Under the pieces are notes generated by a model that saw nothing but the letters and a program-made list of their open reading frames with translations, made no database searches and was not told the DNA's origin. 64,000 nt of DNA, from NCBI GenBank assembly GCA_037127255.1, contig JBANSL010000018.1, positions 10,637,175-10,701,174 of the forward strand, read 5' to 3'. Source of the stretch: Persicaria tinctoria (Eukaryota > Streptophyta > Magnoliopsida > Caryophyllales > Polygonaceae). The translations under genes were made by a program, and so were the position numbers. Below are positions 10,058-21,238 of the stretch, in pieces (position 1 is the stretch's first letter; every line of letters begins with the position of its first letter).

Positions 10058-13000
10058 TTTTTTTTTTTTTTGATTAGGAAAGAATTTGGATAGGGAAACT
10101 ATCCAATAGGATCCTTGCGGATGAGATCCAGGAGGACTGGGTCTGAGTTTATATTGGTCCCCTCGGTAGAGTGGCCAAGGTGTGCAACCTTGTCAGCCAC
10201 TCGGTTACCAGAACGGGGTACATGGGAGAAAACCACATCTCCCATGTTTCTGATCATTATCTGGATATCTGACATGATTAATTCTATTTCCCATGGGCAT
10301 TTTGTTTTTTGTTTCATGTAATCAATGATAATTTTCGAGTCACTTTCAATGATGATCTTATTGGTTCTTGTCTTCCTGAGTTCAGAAACGCCAAGCCGAA
10401 GAGCAAGCGCTTCGGCCATGAGCGGGGTTCCTTTTCCAAGCTTAGCATAAGCTAAGCTGCAAACAGCACCCTCCCAATGCCAGCACTGCTCTTGCAGGAT
10501 TGAAGCGAGGAGCCATCGAAGTTAAGTTTATAGGTCCCATAAGGTGGTTTGGCCCATTTCCGGGTCCCTTGTTTCCTATTTTTTGTCTCGGTTTGGTATT
10601 CTTTATTTGTGGGCTTGGTTTTATGCTGTACCCCAATTTCATCTTCAAACATGCACCCCTTATCCCATAATGTAAGGTGTTGGGCAACGAGGGTATCAAT
10701 GGCGGCGTCACTTGGCGGCGGTCTGCCGCGAAAAGCAACACCGTTTCTGAAATACCAGATTGCCCACCAAGCAGTTACGATTTTTTGAATTTTTTCTTTG
10801 TTCAAAGTCTGTATCCATGCAAGCACCGTCACAATATCTCGGTTCTCAGAGACAATTCCTGCTAGTTGTTTGTTTTCCGCTGGAGTTAAATGTTTTTTCG
10901 TCAGTTGCGGGTAACATTCAAGGAGAATATGAATATCATCCTCGATGCAGTCCTTACAGATTAGGCAATTGGAGGGGATCGGAACACCCCTCCCAGAAAG
11001 CCTATTACGAGTGGGAAGTCCAGATAACCCAATTTTCCACAGGAAATTTTTAATCTTTGGAGGTATCTTGAGACACCATATCCACGCAGTTGCATGCTCA
11101 CGGGCGTTCGTCGTGTTGGTTATTAGTTTATGTGCTGATGATGTTGTGAACCAACCCTTTTTGTCCGGCCACCAATATAGTCTATCTTCCATCATCGATA
11201 CCGGTAATGGGATGGCCAAAATCTCCTCAACCACTTTTGCAGGAAGTACAACTTGTAATTTTTCCAGCCACCACTGACCGCCAATTATGTAGTCACTGAC
11301 TCTGTCATCTCTGACAAGAGAATCAAGACATTCCGCCCTTTGAGCGAGTGGAACATGGGAGATCCAATTGTCAGTCCAGAACTTAACAGACTTTCCATTT
11401 CCTATTGACCAGAAAATTCCTTTTTTAAATTGAGGGATGAGGCTTCTTAGTTTAGACCATTGCCAAGATGTTGCGCCTGTCGGCTTGTAGTTTGATAGGC
11501 TCTCATTTTTTAAATATTTGTGTGTGACAATTTGGACCCAAGTGTTGTTGGGTTCCGCAATAATTTTCCATAGTAGCTTGAGTTGTAATGCTTCATTCAT
11601 ATCTCTTGCTTTCCTTAGGCCCATACCACCAGATTTTTTCGATCTACAGATTTTATCCCATCCAATTAGTGGTTTATGTTGTGCGTCCTTGTTCCAAAAG
11701 AACGACCGGTTGATCTGGTCTAATTCCTTGTGCATGGATGCTGGTAGCATGAAATTCTGCATAGTGTACAGCGGTTTAGCCGAGAGGTTTGACCCAATCA
11801 GCACCGACCTACCCTGTTGCGATAAAGAATCTGCTCGCCATTTACTCAGTTGTTCTCTTGTTTTGCTCACAATTTCTTCAAATGTGTCAGAGTTAACTCT
11901 ACCATTTATAATTGGGCATCCCAGGTATTTTTCTAGAGATTGTGTGTGTTTGACTTGGAGTATGCTCCAAGTTCAGGGATTCGGTTTCTCATAATTCCTT
12001 TCGTGACTTGGAAAGCGGATTTATTATAATTAACTTTCTGCCCTGAAATTTGGTAGTAATCTTCCAGGATATTTTTGATGGTTTGACAAGCTGAAGCACT
12101 GCCTTTTGTAAATATGATTATGTCGTCTGCAAACACTAGGAAAGGAACGGTGGGCCCAGAGCGTCCAAATTTAAAGCCCACCAAGCGTGCATCAGATGTT
12201 GCTTCTGTCATTAGTTTTCGGGCTAACAGCTCGGCGCCAAGAATAAATAAGTAGGGTGATAACGGGTCACCTTGTCGTAACCCTCGCGATGGGTAGAACA
12301 TATCCGTTGGGCCATTATTGACTAATACAGAGAACGAGACGGAGGAAATGCATTCCTTAATCCAATTTACAAATATCGGATGAAAACCAAATTTTAGTAA
12401 GATCGATTCTGTAAATTCCCAGTCTACCCTATCATAGGCCTTCTCCATATCCAATTTTAAAGCTAACCATCCATCCCTACCGGTCCTGGACTTGAAGGAG
12501 TGGAATATTTCATGGGCGGTTAGGACATTATCCTGGATAGCTCTATCTGATACAAAAGCTCCTTGGAGTGGGTGAATCAGTTTTCCCATTACTGTCTTTA
12601 ATCTCTCCGTAATAATTTTTGAGATCACTTTGTATATAGTTAAGCAGAGGCTAATTGGTCTGTAATGAGCTGTGGTTGTTGGGTTATCGGTTTTGGGTAA
12701 TAAAGTTATGAAGGTGTGATTTATTTGTTTCAACATCTTCCCAGATAGGAAAAACCCTTTGACTGCGCGTATAACAGAGGGACCAACAATCTCCCATTCA
12801 GATTTATAAAATTCTGCTGTCATACCATCAGGTCCTGGTGCTTTATTATGCCCCAGATTGAGTACCGCATTCTTGATTTCACCATTGGTTGGAATAGCAA
12901 TTAGCCGGTTGTTTTCATCTGATGTAACATCTGGCTGTATCATTTGTAGATATTCCTGTAGCTTTGTTTTGTTAATCGGATGACTTTGGAATCTTTGCTG

Positions 13001-14263
13001 GAAATCTCTGCGTATTTCGTTATTGATATTTGTTTCTCCGATGATTTGTGTCCCTTCCTCTGTTATGACTTGTCTAATATATTTCCGATTTCTTCTCCCT
13101 GATGCTACCCTATGGAAGTATCCTGTGTTCGAGTCTGCAAGTCTAATATGCTTTGATTTTGCTCTTTGGTTCCAATAAGACTTTTGGAATAGTAATAGTC
13201 TTTCTTTTTTCTTAACAAGGCTCCGTTCGAGTCCAAGAGCCTTTATATTTGTACTAGTTGTAGTGCTCTGTTGGAGCTGAAGTAATTTTTCTTCAACTAC
13301 TTTCAGCTGCCGGAAAATGTTTCCAAAAGTGCTTTTGTTCCACTCCTTAGCTTTCTGTTTTAATAACATGGTTTTTCGTGTTAATTGGAACATAGCAGAA
13401 CCATGACAGTTCTGGCGCCATGATTGCTTGACGATGTTTTTGAAATCCTTTCGTTGTAACCAGATATTTTCAAATTTGAATGGTGGTGGCTTAAATGCTT
13501 GGTTGGTTGTGAGTTCTATGGTGATGGAACAGTGGTCCGAGAGCGAAAAGGCCCCATTTTTTGTTGACAGAGCCGGGTATTTTTGTAGGATGTCGTGCTG
13601 TACCAGAACTCGATCAATTTTTTCTTTGATATTGCCTTCTCCCGCTTGTTTCTTTCTCCATGTGAATTGATTTCCCCAAGAAGGGATGTCTAGAAGGGAG
13701 CAACTATTTTTGATTTCTATTAGACGTTTAAATCTTCCCGGGAGGGTAGTTGCTCCACCTTCTTTATCTGTGAAGTTTTCGATCTCGTTCAAATCACCCA
13801 TAACTATGCATGGGAGAGTTGCCGTATTAATGTCGTTTGTAATGATTTCCCAGAATGCAGTTTTCCCATTTTCATGGGGTGGAGCATATACAAACCAAGT
13901 CAGACAGGAAAAATTGTCAGTAAGGTTTGTGTATTTGATTTTAATGGCTCTTGTTAATTGGGTTACTACTTCAATTGTTTCTTGGACTAGCGCAAACTCT
14001 TTCCAGAGTAGTCCAATACCCCCCGATTTCCCAATAGAAGGGGACCAGATTGCTCTGTCAAAGCCCGCACCCCTCCAGACTGAGTCAGTTGGAATACTTT
14101 CTGATTTAGTTTCTGCTAGTACAAGCATTTGGATGTGTTCAGAGTTACACCATGTATTTATATTGACCCAGAACGTCGGTTTCCCTATTCCTCTACAGTT
14201 CCAGAAGCTAACCTTCATTTTTAACTTTCTGAGTTGAGGTCGAGTCCTCTGTTCGAGCCTCAA
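10058..14263 (-). mobile_element. L1-type LINE, minus strand, ORF1 not recognised
   Basis: A T14 run at 10058-10071 is the poly(A) tail of a minus-strand element. Upstream on that strand lie RNase H (10099-10419), reverse transcriptase thumb and zinc-ribbon region, RT and endonuclease (ending at 14218/14263). No CCHC-bearing ORF1 is seen upstream, so the copy is probably 5' truncated near 14.2-14.3 kb, or ORF1 is unrecognisable. The tail lies about 110 bp outside the MULE right TIR. Confidence 0.88.
10099..14263 (-). pseudogene. LINE ORF2: AP endonuclease, reverse transcriptase, zinc-binding, RNase H
   Basis: The endonuclease starts MKVSFWNCRGIGKP (ATG 14218; an upstream in-frame ATG is at 14263) and keeps LAETK, GDLNEIENF and SDHCS. 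The RT has NKAPGPDGM, YRPISLC, ALKLDMEKAYDRVDW, GLRQGDPLSPYLF and the catalytic FADD (VFADDIIIF), a common plant-LINE variant of YADD. The C-terminal half has PPKIKNFLWK and a Cys/His cluster (CLICKDCIEDDIHILLEC). The RNase H tail has ESDSKIIIDYMK and HVPRSGNRVADKVAHL. Two frame changes break it: near 11940-11980 before the conserved EKYLGCPI, and near 10460 before KLGKGTPLMAEA. Otherwise long frames are open, so inactivation looks recent. Confidence 0.9.
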
Positions 14264-14745
14264 AATTGATATCCTGTGATCCCGGTTTGATAATATATAT
14301 TATCTTCATTTGACGCTTCCCTAGCTGCTTGATGATAACCTCACATGGATTGTATTCAACGAGGTAGTTCCCTTTATAACCTGTAGCAAGCCAATGTGGC
14401 CAATCCAGCAATGTATTAATCCACTCAATGGTTCTTTCAATATATTCCACTTTAGTGAGTTTGCAGTAATCCAGGTTCTTGCTGATGCAAAGAGAAGTGG
14501 AGTAGAGACCACTCTTTAACACCATTGGCTTGTTTGGCCCATAACATGGCCTGGGATCATCTCCCACCACTCGGCCACAAGTGGTTTTAGTGTCTTTTGT
14601 GCGTTTGTTAGAGGAGGTGCTAGGCACCCTGTTATCATAAGTTAATAATGAGTTCAGTGGAGCATGATATCCCTTATGGCAAAGCCATGGATACATTTTG
14701 ACAGTGGGGTGTTTCATGAGCATCATATACACCATAATAATCATC

Positions 14746-14802
<57 letters not shown>

Positions 14803-14813
14803 TACATCAGCAT
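14208..14813 (-). other. Unrecognised open frame upstream of the LINE endonuclease
   Basis: About 180 codons stay open from the (TA)n tract to the LINE start, including GRVVGDDPRPCYGPNKPMV and TIEWINTLLDWPHW. I do not recognise it. It could be the tail of a divergent ORF1, a fragment of a host gene hit by the LINE, or chance. The N-terminal (IY)n stretch is translated microsatellite. Confidence 0.25.
14749..14800. repeat. (AT)n microsatellite
   Basis: About 26 uninterrupted AT dinucleotides. Confidence 0.95.
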
Positions 14814-15086
14814 TCATACAATATTTTAGGCAACACATTGAGCTTAGTGCTAGGCATTCTACAAGCATCACTAAATCAATTCCTATTCTTTTATTACTGG
14901 TATACTGAGTAATCTCAAAATTTATTCCTTCAAATTTCCCATTTGTAAACTGATCACTGCATCTTTGCCCTGTTATTAACCCAACTTTGTTAATGCACTG
15001 ACATAAACTTTGAACATCATGAAGATGAAAGTAGTTAGCCCACTTGGACTTTAGAAAGCAAACCAAAATAAACTTGGCATCAGCAA

Positions 15087-15758
15087 TCTATATACATATA
15101 CTAAAACCGATGCATTGAAGCCTGCGTGACGGCATGTGAGTGAATTTGCCTACGTGGCGGCGCGTGAGTACGTCTCGCAAAACTTTCTCCCTTCAAAAAG
15201 GAAAGCTAATAAAAATAATAAGATAGTTCTAATCTATATAATTAAAAATAATTATTTTATTTTACCATTAATTCATATAATTGAGTAGATGGAATATATT
15301 ATACAAGAGTAAATATTATATAAGGAAATAATTATATCAATATAATTAAACACAATAATAGTAATAAATTTGGCATATACAGATATACAAATTGCCATAT
15401 AAGTGTATCTTCATCTGGATTATAAATAATCTTTTCAATGGACGATATATATATAAATTTGGCATATGGACGATTTATATATCGATTATTTAGTGTGGAA
15501 AGAATTATTTATATCAAAATTAATTATTTCATAGTTATTTTATTTATATCTATATTATTTTTTAGGAGAATGAGTTATTTAGATCTAGATTAATTTTAAT
15601 CTTATATTTCCACTTATTAGTTTAATTATCATAATGTAATTCATATTTATTTATTTATTTATTTTTATATTTATAATAGGATTTTTTTATAGATAATAAG
15701 TGAAGTTCTATAATATTGTGTTAATATATTTCCGTGCAGGGAACGGGGCATACACTAG
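15087..15758 (+). mobile_element. Small non-autonomous Helitron
   Basis: It starts with TC after an A (TCTATATACATATACTAAAA, the usual plant Helitron 5' phrase) and ends CATACACTAG before a T, preceded by a damaged hairpin (ccgtgcagggaacggggca). This fits insertion between A and T without target duplication. No coding sequence. Confidence 0.65.
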
Positions 15759-16016
15759 TTGTTGAATGAATTTTAAACCATTTCAGATTAAGGCAATAAG
15801 TTAAGGCGAAATTGCAGGAAACCACCCTTTAAATAGGGTAGTTTGCAAGAAACCACCCTTTAAATTTATTTTTGCAGCAAACCACCCTCTAAATGTCGTA
15901 GTTTGCGGCAAACCACCCTTTAAAATGCATTCATTTAAAAAAACCACCCATCAACAATTTTAATTAAAAATTTATTAAGTAAACCAAAATTACTCTTTTA
16001 TCCCCCAAAATATATA

Positions 16017-16251
16017 CTCCCTCTAATCCAAAATATATGTCGTTTGACTTTTCAACACGTATTTTAAGGAGGTAAAAACTATATAAAATATCAACTTTTT
16101 AAAAATGATTTTTTACAACTTAATATTTGTTGGTAATAAGTATTAAATTGTAAAAAAATAATAATAAAAAAGTTAATATATTATATAGTTTTTAGCTCCT
16201 TAAAATACGTGTTAAAAAGTCAAACGACATATATTTTGGATTAGAGGGAGT
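16017..16251. mobile_element. Stowaway MITE nested in MULE-MITE 1
   Basis: Inverted ends ctccctctaatccaaaatat and atattttggattagagggag with TA on both sides. Confidence 0.9.
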
Positions 16252-16600
16252 ATATATTTTGGGGGATAAAGTATTATATTTTGGATTTGAATCTATATTT
16301 AAATCTTTATGTATTATATTAAATCTATATATCTATATATAATATTAATTTATAAGAATTTAAGATGATGTGTCATCTATATCTAATATATAAGTCTTTA
16401 TGATAATTTGACATAACCCACTTTTTTTTAGAATCTCATAACCAACATATTTTTAGGCGTTTTAATCAATAACCTTCAATTACAATTACTCCATATATTT
16501 TAAAAAAAATCCTTAAGATATTCTACATTTTTTAAAACCAATGAGTTTAATTCAATACATTGAATTAATATATAATCGATATCTATTTATCTATATATTA

Positions 16601-16834
16601 CTCCCTCTGATCCAAAATATATGTCGTTTGACTTTTTAACACGTATTTTAAGGAGCTAAAAACTATATAATATATTAACTTTTTTTTTATTATTTTTTTA
16701 CAATTTAATACTTAGTACCAACAAATACTAATATGTAAAAAACAATTTTAAAAAAGTTGATATTTTATATAGTTTTTACCTTCTTAAAATACGTTCTGAA
16801 AAGTCAAACGACATATATTTTGGATCGGATGTAG
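16601..16834. mobile_element. Second Stowaway MITE nested in MULE-MITE 1
   Basis: Left end ctccctctgatccaaaatat and right end atattttggatcggatgtag, flanked by TA. It is closely related to the copy at 16017 (shared atgtcgtttgac... core); the right terminus has drifted. Confidence 0.85.
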
Positions 16835-16843
16835 TATATTAAG

Positions 16844-16944
<101 letters not shown>

Positions 16945-17320
16945 GGGGTAAAAAGGTGATATTGATTTACTTAATAAAATTTTAATGAAAAGTGATGATG
17001 GGTGGTGATTTTTAAATGAATGTATTTTAAAGGGTGGTTTTCCGCAAACTATTATATTTAAAGGGTGGTTTGCCGCAAAAATAAATTTAAAGGGTGGTTT
17101 CTTGCAAACTATCATGTTTAAAGGGTGGTTTTCTGCAATTTTGCCATAAGTTAATATGCCTAATTGGTTAGGACAGATAATACCATGATTGGGCACAACA
17201 CCCCATTCCAAGCAGTAGCTAGTAATCGATCCACCCCACACAAGCATAAGGCGGAGTACACAAACTTTCCTGTTTGTATATATGTGTGAACTTTGTAAGT
17301 GTTGATCTCCCTTTCTTAAC

Positions 17321-18247
17321 TTACTTAGATCTAGTGTTGTATGTTTTGTGTGAGTAATTTATGCTTCTTGTGTGTTGTTGATTCCCAACCCGGTTGCATT
17401 GGGTGTGTATTCGACTGTCGTTGTTGTCATCGAAGGGGAACACGAGATGCACCTTCGATATTTTGGGAGGCGGGTTAACACCCGAGTCCGCAGGGCCTGG
17501 TCCCCCTTTGGATGTTGGTATGGAAACTGATGGTTTTTCATTTTTGCCGGATGATAGTAATACACCATCATCCAGTGGTTCCAAAATTTCATGTAACTGC
17601 TTACCCTTGTGTTTGTCTTGCTTCTTCCCCATTTTAGCAGATAGAAACCGAAATAAAATCAAACCGAGATGGTTAATATTCAAGACGGGATTGACAAGAA
17701 GAGATGTTGTGTGAGATTTGCAAACCTCTCCAGCCTTTAGAAAGGGAAGGAGAGGAGCAAGGATGGTTAGAGATGCAAGTTTAACACAGTACCGGCGTGA
17801 TTGGGACGAATGAACGCAGAACCGCAGCCCGTGCACCCGAACCGGAGAGAGCCAATCCCTATTTTGTGAACTGTTGGCCAAGCACTTGAAAATCCCCGCA
17901 GGCGGAAGCCCCCAGGCTGCGAGCCACCACCACCAGGAACACCTATTCGCGTCAACACCGCCATCTTGTACTTTGATGTCTTGATTTCTCCAAATCTTTC
18001 GGATTTCTTCCTTTTGCAGATGTTGAAATTCGGAGCCTTTAAGAGACCGAAAATACGTCGGGCAGCGCCCAAGAACCAAGTTTGTGGGATTGGTTGTATA
18101 ATTGCAATCGACGAAGGGGATTTCCCCCAACCAATCGCTAGATTCGAGCTCTTTAGGAAGGGGTTTTGGGTGGATTTGCAGCCTAGGGTTTGCCTGGGTA
18201 GGAGAGGGGATGAACGGGAGTTTCTCTCTCATCGGGTCTTCTCGCAT
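17321..18247 (-). other. 308-codon open frame of unknown nature
   Basis: An uninterrupted minus-strand frame from ATG 18247 to 17321, preceded by a TATA-like TTTTATAAGA at 18267-18276. The first two thirds have odd composition (a WWWW run, many Pro and Cys) and look like untranslated leader. The last third, from an internal Met in SAKMGKKQDKHKGKQLHEIL, is lysine-rich and hydrophilic and looks more like a protein N terminus. No domain is recognised. Possibilities are a 5' leader plus truncated ORF1 of a LINE, a gene 5' end, or chance. Nothing continues it below 17320. Confidence 0.3.
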
Positions 18248-18289
18248 ATTGTAAATCTCTTTTGGCTCTTATAAAATGAACAAAAATAT

Positions 18290-19016
18290 GGCCAAGAAAA
18301 ATAAAAATAAATTAAATTAAAATACGGGTTAATAAAAAGGATTTTGTGAGGGGAAAAGATTGGGAAAAAAATATTTATAATAATAATAATACTAGAAAGC
18401 AATTAGAATGAATTATGAATAATCAGTAATCATTAAGAGGGCTCCAAATCTTTTTTCTTCAATGGCGTGCCCTCTCTTATTCCCAACTCTCTCCAAATCT
18501 ATTATCTTCAATGGGGCCAATCTCACCATACATTTGATTAGCAAATTCCTATGATCTCATTCTAGATATTTATTATTGTTCGAAACATTCGTCAAAACAA
18601 ACAAGTGAAGAAACACAACATAAATAGACAATATTTATTTATGCAGTTCGGTTCGAGACCTACATCCCTGGAGTTAGACCATAAATCCACTAAAATGGAG
18701 GAAATGTTTACAGAAGACAATATGCGAGATCTACACAAATCCTAAGCATATAAGCTCAAACACGTTCAAAGTAATAAACAACGAAAGGAAAAAGAAAAGC
18801 TCCCCCTTTGAGCTTGTCACTCTAAAGAACAGATCTAAGGATCTACACCAGCTACCTCTTGAGAAAGGCGTTGAAGACTTGAAGGGTTCTAATGAAAGAA
18901 ACCCTAGATCGTGATGGGAGCTCCAACGGACACACCTCGAGGGTCGTGCAACCAAATGAGAACAACCTCTTTAGAAACTAGGGTTTCTGGAGGAGACCTT
19001 TTATAGAGTGCACTAT
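18290..19016. other. Unassigned, transposon-like spacer
   Basis: No gene seen. A phrase at about 18646-18675 (cagttcggttcgagacctac) has the flavour of an LTR, but no paired copy or terminus was found. Confidence 0.25.
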
Positions 19017-19555
19017 CAGTGTCGGATCCAGGGGGTCTCGTGGTGGCTGATGCTCCCCCTAACCCCGGGAAAAAAGCGTACAAAAAAAATCATGGGATTT
19101 TTTGGTAATTTTTATGAATTTTTTAGATAAAATAGTGTAAAAAGATAAATGAATGAATAAGATAGCTTAGCTTAGTTGAGAAAAAGGGGTGTTCATTAGT
19201 TTGGCGTCATGAGTTCAAATCTTATTGGCCTCATTCGTTTTATAATTTTTGTTTCTTTTAGTTTTCTTCTACTAAAAATGTCTATTAAATAATTTTTGTT
19301 TCTATTAGTTTTCTTCTACTAAAAATGCCTAATTAAATAACAAATTTAAGGTCTTTTTCAATATAGTTTAACAAAAGATATTATTTTCTATACATACACC
19401 TAAAAAAAACTATCATTTTTCTTTAATTTTTTCTATGAAAATGTCTATTGAAATCACAAATTTAAAGGTTTTTATAATATATTTAAATAAATTATTTTTT
19501 TTCATACATACATTGTAAAAAAAAAACTCCCAAAAAAATTCTGGATCCACCACTG
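19017..19555. mobile_element. hAT-type MITE
   Basis: The left end CAGTGTCGGATCCAG and the inverted right end CAGTGGTGGATCCAG match the CAGTGGCGGATCCAG family of hAT termini. The flanking 8-mers tgcactat and tgcagtgt agree at 6 of 8 positions, a decayed 8-bp target duplication. The interior is AT-rich and non-coding. Confidence 0.75.
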
Positions 19556-21238
19556 TGCAGTGTGCCAGTGTGCACTGTAGGGTTCCGGAGAGCCTTTGGG
19601 CTAAGTGAGTAAGGTTTCCACCAATAGAGTTGGGAGCCCAATGGATATCAAGCCCATACGTATTCAATTCAATCCAAATGGACTAGCCCAAGTTCTAGGC
19701 AAGAACCTTAGCCTAATGAGCCCAATCAAACTGTTTAAATATTACAAGAAATGTTCTTGTAAAAACTCGATCATGAATTCATGATGCTTTCCTGTCCAAT
19801 GCCAACAGGCCGGTGAAGCGTCATCGTCTCGCTGCTTGCCCCCGATGAAGATGATCAAGGCCTGAAACAAGCCTGCACTTGCTCCGGGACCGGACCGCCC
19901 AAAGATCATATATATGTGGAATGAATTGGGAGGTTCCATGCATATATGGATCGATCTCAAATAGTGGGCTGCTATTTTCGAAAAGCGATGATCTTATTTT
20001 AACCATGACAATATAGATCAAAATAACATCATAGAGCTAGCATTCCTAGCAAGCAAACAAGCTACTAAAGGAAATTACAGCGAAAGAGGGAAAACTAACG
20101 GTACAAAATATGCCAAGTTATATGATGATTATAGCAACACTTTATATATTGGTGCGTACTAGGCTCTGGAAGCCGTGTTGAGGTGGTGGTTGATCATGAA
20201 TGTCCTAATCAATTACTAGTACTTTGATGTTGAAGTTAGTTCAGTCGAAAAACACGAGAATCTAACCCTTGTATATAAACCGGTTGACTACTCCTCTCCT
20301 ATCAGCCATTATGTCATATGGTCTAGACCCGGGCTAAACCTGTTTCACAAGTTAGAGATATTATCCAAGTCTGTCCAGTATTGTGGACACGAGTACCTGC
20401 GGCAAAACCCAAACCGCTTGTGTACTATCCAGTTTCAGTGCCACTGTGCTCCTCATAACCATTTATTTCAAAACCATTTATTTCAATTTTATATTGAATA
20501 ATTATAATTAAAAAAAATAGTAAGTACCCGTTACAGATCTAGCATTCCATAACGGGTATATTTTGGTTCTCAATCCCGTACCCGCGACCGGACTAAGCAA
20601 CCGGTTAAATTCCGGCAGGTCATATACGCCGAGGGGGCCACGCACGCCCGAGCGCATCATGCGCACCAAGCCGAGCACACAAGCCGGGTGGAGTTCCATC
20701 CAAAAATCAATTGGTGTTAGGAAGGGTAGCCCACCGACTTATATCCAAGGCTTAGAATTCATTTTCTAATCAATGTGGGATCTCCCACAATCATATTCTC
20801 AACACGGCCCGATGGGATCCACCCCTGCCCATGCACAGTCTTTACGTAATAGCAGACGGGTGAGACAGACCGCATGGCTTGACCCGCATTTACCCAGGTC
20901 TAAATTATGGCCCTTCCAAATTTAACACTTTTAACATATACAATTAATACAAATTAACAAGGAAATTGATAACTGTAACATGCTGATATAGTGTGTTGTA
21001 TTGTATATTTGTGAAGAAAATATTGTACAAAGTTCATGTAGATGATGTTTATGCATCCAATCCAAGTTTGGGATATAAGCTCAAATTTCCTTTTCTTGGA
21101 GAAGGAAATCGAATGGAATGAAATACACCTATAGCCTTCAATATTGAGAGGTGAACTAAACTAACAAAGAACAACTAAAAACACACACATCTTGTAAAAA
21201 CAACTTTAGCCCAAAGAGGAACTAAACTAATACATGGA
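19556..21238. other. Unassigned intergenic sequence downstream of BCAT copy B
   Basis: No convincing gene. A 9-bp perfect inverted repeat TACCCGTTA / TAACGGGTA (20525-20533, 20550-20558) starts a GC-rich block to about 20820 with a gatgtgggatc-like phrase (caatgtgggatctcccac), which resembles an LTR fragment. A short minus-strand frame near 19742-19960 (GRSGPGASAGLFQALIIFIG) is unrecognised. Confidence 0.3.
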
